NCBI RefSeq assembly: GCF_002269505.1
Contig: NZ_NQKQ01000009.1
Coordinates: 124,001-188,000, forward strand
DNA length: 64,000 nt
Direction: 5' to 3'
Origin: Pseudomonas fragi
Lineage (GTDB): Bacteria > Pseudomonadota > Gammaproteobacteria > Pseudomonadales > Pseudomonadaceae
This document shows positions 48,134 to 57,606 of this stretch, in pieces; within the stretch, counting starts at the first letter, position 1, and each line of letters starts with the position of its first letter. A program made the position numbers and the translations under genes. Below the pieces are notes generated by a model that was not told where the DNA came from, did not search any database, and saw only the letters and a program-made list of their open reading frames with translations.

Positions 48134-48784
48134 ATGATTCCACTCAAGCGAACGCTATTGAGCAGCTTCATGCTGCTCGCCGTGAGCAATACCCAGGCAC
48201 AACCGACCCCCAACATCTACCTGCAGGGCGGCGCCCAGCCAGGTGCCACTGCCTGTATGGCGTGCCACGGTGCCGATGGCATGGGCTTGGCTGCAGCCGG
48301 TTTTCCGCGATTAGCCGGTCTTTCTGCCGATTACCTGAGCAAGCAACTGCACGACTTTCAAAGTGGCAAGCGGGTCAGCCCGGTGATGCAGCCCTTGGCC
48401 AAGGTCTTGAGCGATTCGGAAATTACCTCGGTGACCGCCGCGATTGCCGCCATGCCGGCGCCGGCTGTACCTGCCATCAACCGTAGCCGCATGCCTGATG
48501 GTCTGGGCGAAAAGCTCGCCCTGCGCGGTGCCTGGGATCGCCAGATCCCGGAATGTGTCAGCTGTCATGGCCCGGGCGGGGTGGGGGTGGGGAGCGCCTT
48601 CCCGCCGCTGGCCAACCAGCCGGCGATGTACCTCGCGGCACAGTTGAACGCCTGGCGCGACGGCACCCGGCACAACGATCCCAATGATCTGATGGGGCAC
48701 ATTGCCAAGGCCATGACCGAGGATGAAATCAAGGCGGTTGCCGATTATTTCAGCACTGTAGGGCACAAGGAGGTCAAGCCATGA
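48134..48784 (+). CDS. Dihaem cytochrome c (c4/TsdB-like)
   Basis: A 216-residue periplasmic cytochrome with a signal peptide (LLSSFMLLAVSNTQA). Two haem motifs are CMACH at 41-45 and CVSCH at 141-145, each in a c-type domain with distal methionine candidates (SPVMQPLA and PNDLMGHIA). It resembles cytochrome c4 or the TsdB electron acceptor of thiosulfate dehydrogenase. GGAG precedes the ATG. It overlaps the next cytochrome gene by 4 nt (ATGA), so both are co-translated and may form a redox pair. Confidence 0.8.
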   Translation: MIPLKRTLLSSFMLLAVSNTQAQPTPNIYLQGGAQPGATACMACHGADGMGLAAAGFPRLAGLSADYLSKQLHDFQSGKRVSPVMQPLAKVLSDSEITSVTAAIAAMPAPAVPAINRSRMPDGLGEKLALRGAWDRQIPECVSCHGPGGVGVGSAFPPLANQPAMYLAAQLNAWRDGTRHNDPNDLMGHIAKAMTEDEIKAVADYFSTVGHKEVKP

Positions 48785-49704
48785 AGTGTCTGCTACTAAC
48801 CTGTACGGCGTCCTTCCTCCTCAGTGGCGCCGTGCATGCAGCGACCATTGCGATGGAAGATCAATCGCAGATCAAGGTGCCTGCGCCTGCCGAACACATC
48901 ACCTACTTTCAGCCGCCTCAACAAAGCGAATTGCCCGACAACGCCTACGGCAAAATGGTCATGGACGGCTACGCCCTGTTTGTCGATACCAAGCGTCAGG
49001 CTCCGCAGTTTGTCGGCAATGGCCTTAACTGCACCAACTGCCACCTGGATCAGGGGCGTTTGGCCAACTCGGCACCGTTGTGGGGGGCTTACCCCATGTA
49101 CCCGGCGTACCGCAAGAAAAACGACAAGGTCAATACCTTTGCCGAACGCCTGCAGGGCTGTTTTCAATTCAGCATGAATGGCGGTACCCCACCGGCTGCC
49201 GATAGCCGCGAGATCACCGCGCTATCGACCTATGCCTATTGGTTGTCGACCAAGGCGCCTACCGGGGTTGAGTTGCCGGGGCGGGGTTATCCCGATGTAC
49301 CCGAGCCCAAGGGGGGTTACAACCTGATCAGTGGTGCCGCGCTGTACAAGGATCAATGTGCCGTCTGCCATGGTGACAACGGGCAGGGACAAAAGGTGGG
49401 AGAGGACTATGTGATGCCGCCATTATGGGGCAAGGACTCCTACAACTGGGGAGCCGGCATGCACCGGATCAATACAGCGGCATCGTTTATCAAGCACAAC
49501 ATGCCACTGGGCAAAGCCAACAGCTTGAGTGACGAGCAGGCGTGGAATGTGGCGGCGTACGTCAATACCCACGAACGGCCACAGGACCCGCGACTGGTCG
49601 AGGGTTCAGTGGAAAAAACCCGGTTGAAGTTTCACGCCAATGACGGCGTCAACGTTTATGGGCAAACCGTTAATGGCGTTTTGATTGGCCAGGGCACCGA
49701 GTAA
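48781..49704 (+). CDS. Dihaem cytochrome c, TsdA-like (possible thiosulfate dehydrogenase)
   Basis: A 307-residue exported protein (signal LLTCTASFLLSGAVHA). Haem motifs CTNCH (84-88) and CAVCH (193-197). The first domain carries NGLNCTNCHLDQGRLANSAPLWGAYPMYPAYR and ERLQGCFQFSMNGGTPP; the extra cysteine in LQGCFQ corresponds in position to the cysteine used as unusual haem ligand in TsdA enzymes. TsdA couples two thiosulfates into tetrathionate. With the upstream c4-like partner it looks like a TsdBA pair. Alternative: general dihaem electron carrier of the respiratory chain. Confidence 0.68.
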   Translation: MKCLLLTCTASFLLSGAVHAATIAMEDQSQIKVPAPAEHITYFQPPQQSELPDNAYGKMVMDGYALFVDTKRQAPQFVGNGLNCTNCHLDQGRLANSAPLWGAYPMYPAYRKKNDKVNTFAERLQGCFQFSMNGGTPPAADSREITALSTYAYWLSTKAPTGVELPGRGYPDVPEPKGGYNLISGAALYKDQCAVCHGDNGQGQKVGEDYVMPPLWGKDSYNWGAGMHRINTAASFIKHNMPLGKANSLSDEQAWNVAAYVNTHERPQDPRLVEGSVEKTRLKFHANDGVNVYGQTVNGVLIGQGTE

Positions 49705-49745
49705 CCGCTGACACCGCTAAGGACTTGCGCTTTAGCGGTGTTCAT

Positions 49746-50027
49746 TTACTTGCAGGCCACCACAATAGTGCGGCTTTTGAAATTGCCTACATCGACGCCC
49801 AAAGTTTTCTCGCTTTGTGCAAGCGCAGGCGTACCTTCGGTGGCAATGATGCTATAGCCCGTACCGGCACACGAGGCGTCGGCTTTCTCGTAGCACTTGG
49901 CCCAGGACATGACCTCGCCAGAACAGTCTATGCTCAATGCTTGTTTGCCGTCTGCCAGGTAAGTGCTGGATGCAGTCGCGCACCCAGCCAACGTCACCAA
50001 TGCGAGCAGTGTCAGAACGTTCTTCAT
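49746..50027 (-). CDS. Small lipoprotein, hypothetical
   Basis: A 93-residue lipoprotein. The signal LTLLALVTLAGC carries a lipobox (LAGC), and the mature part has three further cysteines (IDCSG, AKCYEKADASCAG, VACK). The ATG at 50027 suits a signal peptide; a GTG/ATG pair slightly upstream is possible. No family recognised. It lies on the minus strand next to a 60-residue gene. Confidence 0.65.
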   Translation of the reverse strand: MKNVLTLLALVTLAGCATASSTYLADGKQALSIDCSGEVMSWAKCYEKADASCAGTGYSIIATEGTPALAQSEKTLGVDVGNFKSRTIVVACK

Positions 50028-50058
50028 CTGGGGAACCATCACATAAGTGGAGTTGCTG

Positions 50059-50241
50059 TTATTTTTTGCTGCGTCGGGCTGCTGGCTCAGGCTGGTCCTG
50101 AAACACCGAGGCTACTTCTGCTGCGGCCTGTTGTGAGCTGAACGGTCCGGCAACGTTTTCGCCGGATGCAGAAAACACGCACCATTGGCCCGATTCATCG
50201 GGTTTGATCTCATAACCGTTAACGCTGATTGTTGCTGACAT
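50059..50241 (-). CDS. Small hypothetical protein (60 aa)
   Basis: A 60-residue ORF (SATISVNGYEIKPDESGQWCVFSASGENVAGPF..AAAEVASVF..EPAARRSKK) with a compact beta-rich look and a basic tail. ATG has no strong ribosome site, so confidence is moderate. It is upstream of the lipoprotein gene and could share its transcript. No known family. Confidence 0.5.
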   Translation of the reverse strand: MSATISVNGYEIKPDESGQWCVFSASGENVAGPFSSQQAAAEVASVFQDQPEPAARRSKK

Positions 50242-50467
50242 CGAAGAGCTGCCTGATTGGCTGGATTAATGGCGTGATAATAACGCAAGGGCATCACGGG
50301 TAGTGTTAAACACGACAAGGCACCCTTCAAATTCAATCGCCAAGGAACTAACGGGCAAAATATTTATCTAGGTTGGCATCAGTTTGCTCTCAAGAAGCAT
50401 TGTAACGTCGATGCTGCCTGATTAGACTGCGCCAAATTTGGAACGTACAGCCCTTTAAAGGACTCAT

Positions 50468-51307
50468 ATGATCAAGAAATGCTTGTTCCCAGCAGCCGGT
50501 TACGGCACTCGCTTTTTGCCAGCGACCAAGGCCATGCCTAAAGAAATGCTGCCGGTGGTGAACAAGCCACTGATCCAGTACGGGGTTGAAGAAGCACTGG
50601 ACGCTGGCTTGACTGAAATCTCCATCGTAACGGGCCGCGGCAAGCGTGCCCTGGAAGACCACTTTGACATCAGCTACGAGCTGGAAAACCAGATCAAGGG
50701 TACTGATAAAGAGAAGTACCTGGTCGGTATCCGCCGCCTGCTGAGCGAGTGTTCGTTCTCGTATACCCGTCAAACCGAAATGAAAGGCCTGGGTCACGCG
50801 ATTCTGACCGGTCGCCCGCTGATCGGCGACGAACCTTTCGCCGTAGTGCTGGCGGACGACTTGTGCGTCAACCTGGAAGGCGACGGCGTGCTGACGCAGA
50901 TGGTCAAGTTGTACAACCAGTACCGTTGCACCATCATCGCGATTCAGGAAGTTGATCCTGCAGAGACCAACAAGTATGGCGTGATCGCTGGCGAAATGAT
51001 CGGTGATGACCTGTACCGCGTGCGCAACATGGTTGAAAAACCGGCACCTGAAGATGCGCCGTCGAACCTGGCCATTATCGGCCGTTACATCCTGACTCCG
51101 GACATCTTCGATCTGATCAAGCAGACCGAGCCGGGTAAAGGCGGCGAAATCCAGATCACCGACGCCCTGATGAAACAGGCACAAAACGGTTGCGTGATCG
51201 CTTACAAATTCAAGGGCCAGCGCTTTGACTGCGGCGGCGCTGAAGGCTACATCGAAGCAACCAATTTCTGCTTCGAAAACTTCTACAAAACCGGCAAAGC
51301 TTACTGA
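50468..51307 (+). CDS. galU: UTP-glucose-1-phosphate uridylyltransferase GalU
   Basis: A 279-residue nucleotidyltransferase. The UTP loop GYGTRFLPATKAMPKEMLPVVNKPLIQY is at residues 11-38, and GLGHAILTGRPL and VVLADDLCVN follow; FDCGGAEGYIEA is near the end. It converts glucose-1-phosphate and UTP to UDP-glucose, the donor for cellulose (BcsA, encoded downstream) and LPS. It is followed by a terminator and then gorA, the usual pseudomonad order. Confidence 0.96.
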   Translation: MIKKCLFPAAGYGTRFLPATKAMPKEMLPVVNKPLIQYGVEEALDAGLTEISIVTGRGKRALEDHFDISYELENQIKGTDKEKYLVGIRRLLSECSFSYTRQTEMKGLGHAILTGRPLIGDEPFAVVLADDLCVNLEGDGVLTQMVKLYNQYRCTIIAIQEVDPAETNKYGVIAGEMIGDDLYRVRNMVEKPAPEDAPSNLAIIGRYILTPDIFDLIKQTEPGKGGEIQITDALMKQAQNGCVIAYKFKGQRFDCGGAEGYIEATNFCFENFYKTGKAY

Positions 51308-51336
51308 TAACGGCCAGTTGTAGAACGCTTTAAGAG

Positions 51337-51365
51337 AAAGCCACCCTCGGGTGGCTTTTTCGTTT
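51337..51365 (+). terminator. Terminator of galU
   Basis: AAAGCCACCC pairs with GGGTGGCTTT, followed by TTTCG and T-rich sequence. It separates galU from gorA. Confidence 0.9.
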
Positions 51366-51441
51366 TTTTGCTGTCGGCAACTTCCCGCGCTGGTCAATCG
51401 CGCAGGAGCGATTATGCTGATGGCCTGCCTAGGAGAGAGAA

Positions 51442-52800
51442 ATGGCCTACGAATTTGATCTGTTTGTAATTGGTGCGGGTTCCGGCGGTGTGCGTGCTGC
51501 ACGTTTTGCCGCAGGTTTCGGTGCAAAAGTGGCCGTAGCAGAAAGCCGTTACTTGGGTGGCACCTGCGTCAACGTGGGTTGCGTGCCGAAAAAGCTGCTG
51601 GTTTACGGCGCACACTTTGCCGAGGACTTCGAGCAGGCCTCGGGGTTTGGCTGGAGCCTGGGCGAAGCCGACTTTGACTGGGCGACCCTGATCGCCAACA
51701 AAGACCGCGAGATCAATCGTCTCAACGGTATTTATCGCAACCTGCTGGTCAACAGCGGCGTGACGTTGATTGAAGGCCACGCCAAAATCACCGGCCCCAA
51801 CGAAGTGGAAATCAACGGTCAGCGTCATAGTGCCAAGCACATCCTGATCGCTACCGGGGGTTGGCCACAGATCCCGGAAATCCCGGGCCATGAACATGCA
51901 ATCAGCTCCAATGAGGCATTTTTCCTCAAGGAACTGCCCAAGCGCGTGCTGGTGGTGGGCGGTGGCTATATTGCTGTCGAATTTGCGGGGATTTTCCACG
52001 GCCTGGGCGCGAAAACCTCGTTGCTGTATCGCGGTGACATGTTCCTGCGTGGCTTTGACGGTGCTGTGCGCAAGCACTTGCACGAAGAGCTGGTCAAGCG
52101 CGGCATGGACGTACAGTTCAACGCCGATATCGAGCGGATCGACAAGCAGGCTGATGGCAGCCTCAAGGCTACGCTCAAGGATGGTCGCGAGCTGATCGCC
52201 GATTGCGTGTTCTACGCTACCGGGCGTCGGCCGATGCTCGACAACCTGGGCCTGGAAAACACCGGGGTCAAACTCGACAAGCGCGGTTTTGTCGAAGTGG
52301 ATGACTTGTACCAGAGCGCCGAGCCGTCGATCCTGGCCATTGGCGATGTGATTGGTCGTGTGCAACTGACCCCGGTGGCGCTGGCTGAAGGTATGGCCGT
52401 GGCCCGTCGCCTGTTCAAGCCTGAGCAATATCGCCCGGTGGATTACCAAATGATCCCGACGGCGGTGTTCAGCCTGCCCAACATTGGCACCGTAGGCCTG
52501 AGCGAAGAACAGGCTGTTGAAGCGGGGCACAAGGTGCAGATTTTCGAAAGCAGCTTCCGCCCGATGAAACTGACCCTGACCGAGTGTCAGGAACGTACGT
52601 TGATGAAGCTGGTGGTGGATGCTGACACCGACAAGGTGCTCGGTTGCCATATGGTCGGGCCTGAGGCGGGAGAGATCGTGCAGGGACTGGCGATTGCCTT
52701 GAAAGCAGGGGCGACCAAACAGCACTTCGACGAAACTATCGGGGTACACCCGACGGCCGCTGAAGAGTTCGTGACCATGCGCACGCCGGTCAAACGCTAA
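51442..52800 (+). CDS. gorA: Glutathione reductase GorA
   Basis: A 452-residue flavoprotein disulfide reductase. FAD-binding [15 protein letters not shown] is followed by the redox disulfide [15 protein letters not shown]; the NAD(P) motif is [15 protein letters not shown]; the active-site histidine is in GVHPTAAEE near the C-terminus. It reduces glutathione disulfide with NADPH. ATG 51442 follows AGGAGAGAG. Context (galU-gor) is that of Pseudomonas. Confidence 0.96.
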   Translation: MAYEFDLFVIGAGSGGVRAARFAAGFGAKVAVAESRYLGGTCVNVGCVPKKLLVYGAHFAEDFEQASGFGWSLGEADFDWATLIANKDREINRLNGIYRNLLVNSGVTLIEGHAKITGPNEVEINGQRHSAKHILIATGGWPQIPEIPGHEHAISSNEAFFLKELPKRVLVVGGGYIAVEFAGIFHGLGAKTSLLYRGDMFLRGFDGAVRKHLHEELVKRGMDVQFNADIERIDKQADGSLKATLKDGRELIADCVFYATGRRPMLDNLGLENTGVKLDKRGFVEVDDLYQSAEPSILAIGDVIGRVQLTPVALAEGMAVARRLFKPEQYRPVDYQMIPTAVFSLPNIGTVGLSEEQAVEAGHKVQIFESSFRPMKLTLTECQERTLMKLVVDADTDKVLGCHMVGPEAGEIVQGLAIALKAGATKQHFDETIGVHPTAAEEFVTMRTPVKR

Positions 52801-52835
52801 AAACGGTTATTTGCTTTTGCAATAACCAGCCGAGA

Positions 52836-52940
52836 GCCCCCTCACCCCAACCCTCTCCCAGAGGGAGCTGATTTTCTGTGGTCTTGAAATCGCGTGCGGT
52901 CAGTCCCCTCTCCCTCCGGGAGAGGGCTAGGGTGAGGGGC
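52836..52940. repeat. Large inverted intergenic repeat
   Basis: GCCCCCTCACCCCAACCCTC near the left and GAGGGCTAGGGTGAGGGGC near the right are inverted, enclosing a smaller hairpin (CCCTCTCCC..GGGAGAGGG). It is the kind of CCCTCACCCC repeat dispersed in many proteobacteria. It lies between gorA and the convergent bcsC end and may terminate both. Confidence 0.75.
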
Positions 52941-52987
52941 TTTCAGCCGATAATCTGCTAATTACTACCTGAAATCCGCATACGGAA

Positions 52988-55900
52988 TCAAAGGCTGCAC
53001 CGGCATCGGCAAGTTGCCTTGCCATACATCGAAGGTATAGCGCAGGTACAGCATCGCCCGGCTCGGCGCATAGCTGTCACTGTGCTGATAGAGCAAGCCC
53101 CCCCCAGCACCAGATGATCCGACAACCTGCGCTCCACCAGCCCTTGCAGGCGGTAACCAATGCCCGTGCTGCTGCCGCTTGACGACTGCCCCAGGCCATC
53201 GGCCAGTTTGAAGCCTTGCTCGTCCAGGCCCTGGATCAGTTTGTCGTTCAGCCCGCTAAGCGGGTAGAGGTCGTGGGCGTCGGTCTTGGCATACGACCAG
53301 CTCACCGAGCTTTCCAGTGACACCGACCAGTTGGCAGTACGGAAGGCGTAGTTGAGCGGCACACCGATCGAGTAATACTTCTGCGGGCTGTAGTAACCGC
53401 CCTGGCCCAGGGTGTATTCGCTCGAATCATGGTCATAGCCCCAGTACATCAGGGTCAGGCCGGTGCGCATGCGCTCGTCGGCACGTTCCACCAAACGGTA
53501 GTAATAACCGGCCATGGCTGTGTTCTTGTGGTTGTTTTCCACGTTCTTGCCACGCAACCAGTGCTGGCCCAGGCTCGCCCATACCCCGTCTACGCCACCT
53601 TCGTCGTGGCTCAGGCTCAGGGTCACGCCGTTGGAGGTGACACCGCCCCAGGTAATGCCGGTAACGGGATCGGTGGCACCGGCATAGGACAGGATCGAGT
53701 TACTCAAGGGACGACGCGAGCCGGTCAGGGTCCAGCCCACCGAGCCGATCTTGCTGCTGTAGGCAACACCGCCCAGCCAGTTGGGCACTTTGAAATTATC
53801 CGGGGTGCGGCCGATATCAACGTTCCACACCTCGTTCTTCCAGCCTGCGGCCATCATGGTGCCATTTGCGGATTGGGAACTGTCGGCGCAACCCGATAAG
53901 TCCGGCCCGTCGGTGCCCTTGCGGTTGTACTTGACGTTGCAGGTGCCGTAATTCTCGCGCACCTGACCATCAGGATCCGCGTCGAACTTGCCCGCATCCA
54001 TGTTCAACTGCTCTGCTCGCAGAAAACCCGTGCCATCGGCCACCGGCAGATCCAGTTGCAGAATGGTGGTGCGGGTGTCGGTGTCCGAAGTACCGGCTGA
54101 AGCATTGTCCGAACGCCAGCCATAGTCGGTATACAGATGCAGGGTCGGGGTTTGCCGCTGGTATAGCTCGTCCACGTCACTGCGCAGGCTGCGGGCCAGC
54201 CACTGGTCATCATCTTTTTCGCGGCTGGCCATGGTCATGGCCCGGTTGTCCCGGGGGCTGCCCTGTTGCGGAGTAATCAGGCCCGCGGCAGCCATGCTTT
54301 TAGCGTAGTAATCCAACGCCTGTTGCGGGTCCTTGGCGGCACTGAGCCGCGCGGCATCGCGGTACATCAGCGGGTCAACCTGGGGTGACTGTAGCAACTG
54401 TGCATAGATGGCCTGAGCTTTGTCGGGCTCGCCTACACCGGCCCAGGCATTGGCCACGCGACGTTGCTGGGACGGGGTCAACGGCGTGCCGGGGGCAGGG
54501 GTGAGCTGCGCCAGTTGCTGGCGCGCCTCAGGCAACTGCTTGCTGGCAATCAGGGTTTCAATTTGCCCCAGCTGCGCCTCGGTATTGCCCGGGTTTTTTT
54601 TCAGTACCTCGCGGTACAGACTCTGTGCCTGCGCATAGTCACCGCGCTCCTGGGCCCAGCCGGCAATGGTCATCTGGTCGTCGGGGCTGTTGTCCTGTAT
54701 CAGCAGGGCGATGGCCTGGGGCTCTTGCCCGGCGGCACGCAGGCTTTCGGCACGGGCCACCAGTACGTTGCGCTGCAGGCGCGTATCAAGTTCACGCATG
54801 GAATCAGTCCATTGCGTCCGGGGCAGTTGCGCCATCACGTTGAGGGCGCTGGCATCTCGGTCGCTGGAGGACAGATAAAGAGCGTAGGCATACACCGCTT
54901 CAGGGTTTTTGCCCTGGCGGGCCATCAGCTGTTTGAAGCTGTCGTCGGCCGCGCCGGGCTGACCGGTTTCGCGCTGGGCATTGGCCAGGCGATAAGTGAC
55001 CCAAGGCTCGTCGGGGCTGAAGTTGCGAATTTTGCCGAGCAAGGTGACCACTTGTGGCCAATCCTTGCGCTCGGTAGCGGCGTCGGCCTGTCGGTTCAGT
55101 TCGTCCAGTTCGATGCTCTGGCGCAGGCTGGCGAATTGCTTCTGGCTGGCAGGCGGCAGGCGATCAAGGAACGCCTTGGCCTTCTGCGGGTCTTGCGCGC
55201 TGTACAGACGCATCAGGCCACGCACCGCGCTGCCATTGCCGGGCTCCAGGCGGCGGGCTTGCAACAGCAAGGCCTCGGCCTGGATGTCGTCGTGCTCGGC
55301 CTGGGCCACACTGGCCAGGCCGATCAGCGGGTCGGCATCGCCAGGTTTGGTCTTGCGTGCCTGGGTGAAAGCGGTGCGCGCTGCGGGCAGGTTGTTCTGC
55401 TCCAGGGCCTTGTCGCCCTGGCTGAGCAGCATGCGGTAGCGGCTGGCATCCATCAGGTCTTGCCACTTGCTGATATTGGAGGTGTCCTGTTCTTTGCTTC
55501 GTGCGGTGGCAAAGTTGCTATTGGCCTCGGCATAGCGGCCCTGGCGAAACTGCGCCATGCCCAGGGCACCGTAAAGGGTCGGGTCGTCGGGGTATTGCTT
55601 CAGAGCTCGGCGCAGCAGGCCTTCAGCGGCTGCGGGGCTACGCGACTGATCAATCATTTGCTTGCCCTGGGCACCGGCAGTCCATGCCGGGTCATTGAGC
55701 AACTGCTCCTGTTTTTTCAGGTTCTGGTTGGCCTGGGCGATCAGCGGCGAGTTCGGGTAGCGGTCGATAAAGCCCTTCCAGGCCTGCGCCGAGCTGCGGT
55801 CCACCGGCAGGGTGCTGAGGTAGGTGAACTCTCGTTCGGCTGCCTGGTTGCTGGCGACCGGATCTTTGGCCAGTTGCTGCAGGACGACCAGGGCTTCTGG

Positions 55901-56494
55901 CGCCCGGTCTTCGCGGAACAACAAATCAGCCAGGGTTTGACGCAGGCCGGGGTTGCCCGGGTACTGCTTGTCAAGGGTACGCAGCTGCTCGATAACCTGT
56001 GGGCGCTGGCCCTGGATATTGCTGCGAATGCGCAGGTATTCCAGTGCCGTGGCGAAATCCGGCGGGGCATTGCCAAACAGGCGCTCGAAGATTGCGGCCG
56101 CTTCTTCAGGGCGACCGGCGGCGGCAAACAGGCGCGCCTGTTGCAGGTCTTTCTGGCTTTGCGGGTCTTGCAGTTTCATCAGGCTCTGGGCCTGACGCAA
56201 GGCTGGCGAATCCGGGGCGACATTCTGCAACTGGGCCAGACGCTGCTTGGCCAGTTCGGGGTTTTTCTCCAGCAATGCCTGGCGTATCGAAGCTACCAGC
56301 GCTTGCGGGTTGTTGGGTGAGATCAATTGCAGGCGGGCCAGCGAGTCACGTACCAGGTCTTCACGGTACATAGCCTCGCCGATGCGCACCTGCTCCAGTA
56401 GCCATTGTTGCTGCTCCTGCACCGTGCTCGGTTGTGCAATGGCTGCAGTGGACAAACCACTGAGCAGGAACGCCCACGTTGTTATTTTTGGCAT
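52988..56494 (-). CDS. bcsC: BcsC, cellulose export TPR/outer-membrane porin, frameshifted at 3' end
   Basis: About 1,168 residues in this frame. After a signal peptide (FLLSGLSTAAIA) come tetratricopeptide repeats (about residues 25-780) and then the outer-membrane beta barrel. BcsC carries cellulose through the outer membrane. At 53098-53105 a run of eight G's (coding strand) shifts the frame: read with nine, it continues LVLGGGLLYQHSDSYAPSRA and ends PLIPYADFR at a stop at 52965, as in intact BcsC, giving about 1,176 residues; as written it reads LVLGGACSIS and stops at 52988. About 40 terminal residues of the barrel are replaced. The gene overlaps bcsZ by 13 nt. It may be non-functional, phase-variable or a sequencing slip. 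Confidence 0.85.
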   Translation of the reverse strand: MPKITTWAFLLSGLSTAAIAQPSTVQEQQQWLLEQVRIGEAMYREDLVRDSLARLQLISPNNPQALVASIRQALLEKNPELAKQRLAQLQNVAPDSPALRQAQSLMKLQDPQSQKDLQQARLFAAAGRPEEAAAIFERLFGNAPPDFATALEYLRIRSNIQGQRPQVIEQLRTLDKQYPGNPGLRQTLADLLFREDRAPEALVVLQQLAKDPVASNQAAEREFTYLSTLPVDRSSAQAWKGFIDRYPNSPLIAQANQNLKKQEQLLNDPAWTAGAQGKQMIDQSRSPAAAEGLLRRALKQYPDDPTLYGALGMAQFRQGRYAEANSNFATARSKEQDTSNISKWQDLMDASRYRMLLSQGDKALEQNNLPAARTAFTQARKTKPGDADPLIGLASVAQAEHDDIQAEALLLQARRLEPGNGSAVRGLMRLYSAQDPQKAKAFLDRLPPASQKQFASLRQSIELDELNRQADAATERKDWPQVVTLLGKIRNFSPDEPWVTYRLANAQRETGQPGAADDSFKQLMARQGKNPEAVYAYALYLSSSDRDASALNVMAQLPRTQWTDSMRELDTRLQRNVLVARAESLRAAGQEPQAIALLIQDNSPDDQMTIAGWAQERGDYAQAQSLYREVLKKNPGNTEAQLGQIETLIASKQLPEARQQLAQLTPAPGTPLTPSQQRRVANAWAGVGEPDKAQAIYAQLLQSPQVDPLMYRDAARLSAAKDPQQALDYYAKSMAAAGLITPQQGSPRDNRAMTMASREKDDDQWLARSLRSDVDELYQRQTPTLHLYTDYGWRSDNASAGTSDTDTRTTILQLDLPVADGTGFLRAEQLNMDAGKFDADPDGQVRENYGTCNVKYNRKGTDGPDLSGCADSSQSANGTMMAAGWKNEVWNVDIGRTPDNFKVPNWLGGVAYSSKIGSVGWTLTGSRRPLSNSILSYAGATDPVTGITWGGVTSNGVTLSLSHDEGGVDGVWASLGQHWLRGKNVENNHKNTAMAGYYYRLVERADERMRTGLTLMYWGYDHDSSEYTLGQGGYYSPQKYYSIGVPLNYAFRTANWSVSLESSVSWSYAKTDAHDLYPLSGLNDKLIQGLDEQGFKLADGLGQSSSGSSTGIGYRLQGLVERRLSDHLVLGGACSISTVTAMRRAGRCCTCAIPSMYGKATCRCRCSL
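53098..53105 (-). other. G8 homopolymer tract causing a bcsC frameshift
   Basis: Eight consecutive C's on the plus strand (G8 in the coding strand). Adding one base restores a frame of 1,177 codons to a TAG at 52965 that encodes the expected barrel terminus. Homopolymers of this length are prone to slipped-strand mutation. Confidence 0.85.
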
Positions 56495-57606
56495 GTTTTG
56501 ATCCACGAAGGTAAAAGCTGTCCATCCTTGTCAAAGCGATAGCGTTGTTCATCCCAGCTCTGACCAAACAGCAGCAGTGACTGGTTGTAATAAGCATCGG
56601 CCGCAGGCGGCTGTTGCTTGATCCTTTCCCGTTGTACGGCCAGGGCCGGGGAGTCCAGGCTGGCCAGTAGCGGCAGCATGGCGGCGGAAAACCCCACCGG
56701 CCCGGTACCGGTGTATTTGCCGGTGACAGCATTGACGCTTTCCGGCACATAACCCAGGGTCTGGGTGAGGCTGGCCATGGGCGCAAAATGCTGCTGCAGG
56801 GTCTGGCGATTCGCCGCGTCCTGGGCCAGCATGCCGACCCACAGGTAGACGCGAATGGCATCGTAGTCACCCAGCGAACCTTCCTTGCTGTCCGCAGCCC
56901 AACCGCTACCGGCTTTCCACAATAGCCAGTCCGGGGCAAAGCCCTTGGGCGAGGTCTCGATCAGCATGCGTTGCTGGTTGTTCGCCAGTTCGGCCCAGAT
57001 CGGTGAGATCCGGGCAAAACGGGCCAGCAATTGCGGTGGCAAATAGCTGGGGTTGAGGCGCCAGCCTTTGCCGTTGTCAAAACCGACATCGCCGGGCAAC
57101 AGCATCAGGCCCAACCCTGGCAGTTTGCGCAGGCTTTGTGCGGCGCTGCGCCAAAGCATGTTCTGCCCCAGCGCCACATACTCGGGCCATTGCCACAGTC
57201 GCCCGGCTTCGAGCAGGCTGTAGGCGATCCACAGGTCGGCATCGCTGGCATTGTTGCTGTCCAGGATCTGCCACTTGCCGTTTTTCCCCAGGCCCCACTG
57301 CCAGGCGGGCAGATGAGCCTCAAGGCTGCCCCCTGCGAGGTTGTTGCGGGTCCATTGGAGAATGCTCGCAAAGCTTTTTTTGTCGTTGCCCAGCAAGGCA
57401 AAGAACAACCCGTAGCTCTGACCTTCCGAGGTGGTGATCATTTGCGCCGACGAGTCATCGATAATGCGCCCGTCGCTGCTCAACATGGCCTTCTTGTAAC
57501 TGTCCCAGGCGGGCCAGTTACAAGATTGCGCACTCGCTACCTGAGGCAGCAGCCCCAGGGTCGAGGTCATGGCGAGTACCGCCAGCCGTTTCATGGCCTT
57601 AGTCAT
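56482..57606 (-). CDS. bcsZ: BcsZ, periplasmic endoglucanase (GH8)
   Basis: A 374-residue glycoside hydrolase family 8 protein with a signal peptide (LAMTSTLGLLPQVASA). The catalytic acid is in TTSEGQSYGLFFALL near residue 60, and the GSLGDYDAIRVYLWVGM segment near residue 250 holds the other conserved acid residue. It trims nascent cellulose in the periplasm. Start ATG overlaps the bcsB stop; a second ATG four codons later is possible. It is followed by overlapping bcsC. Confidence 0.93.
   Translation of the reverse strand: MTKAMKRLAVLAMTSTLGLLPQVASAQSCNWPAWDSYKKAMLSSDGRIIDDSSAQMITTSEGQSYGLFFALLGNDKKSFASILQWTRNNLAGGSLEAHLPAWQWGLGKNGKWQILDSNNASDADLWIAYSLLEAGRLWQWPEYVALGQNMLWRSAAQSLRKLPGLGLMLLPGDVGFDNGKGWRLNPSYLPPQLLARFARISPIWAELANNQQRMLIETSPKGFAPDWLLWKAGSGWAADSKEGSLGDYDAIRVYLWVGMLAQDAANRQTLQQHFAPMASLTQTLGYVPESVNAVTGKYTGTGPVGFSAAMLPLLASLDSPALAVQRERIKQQPPAADAYYNQSLLLFGQSWDEQRYRFDKDGQLLPSWIKTCQK

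Noticed and set aside
52801..52987. Possible CRISPR-like repeats near gorA
   Set aside because: They are an inverted repeat pair, not direct repeats with spacers.
54464..56320. 618-codon plus-strand frame opposite bcsC
   Set aside because: Shadow frame antisense to bcsC; no family pattern.
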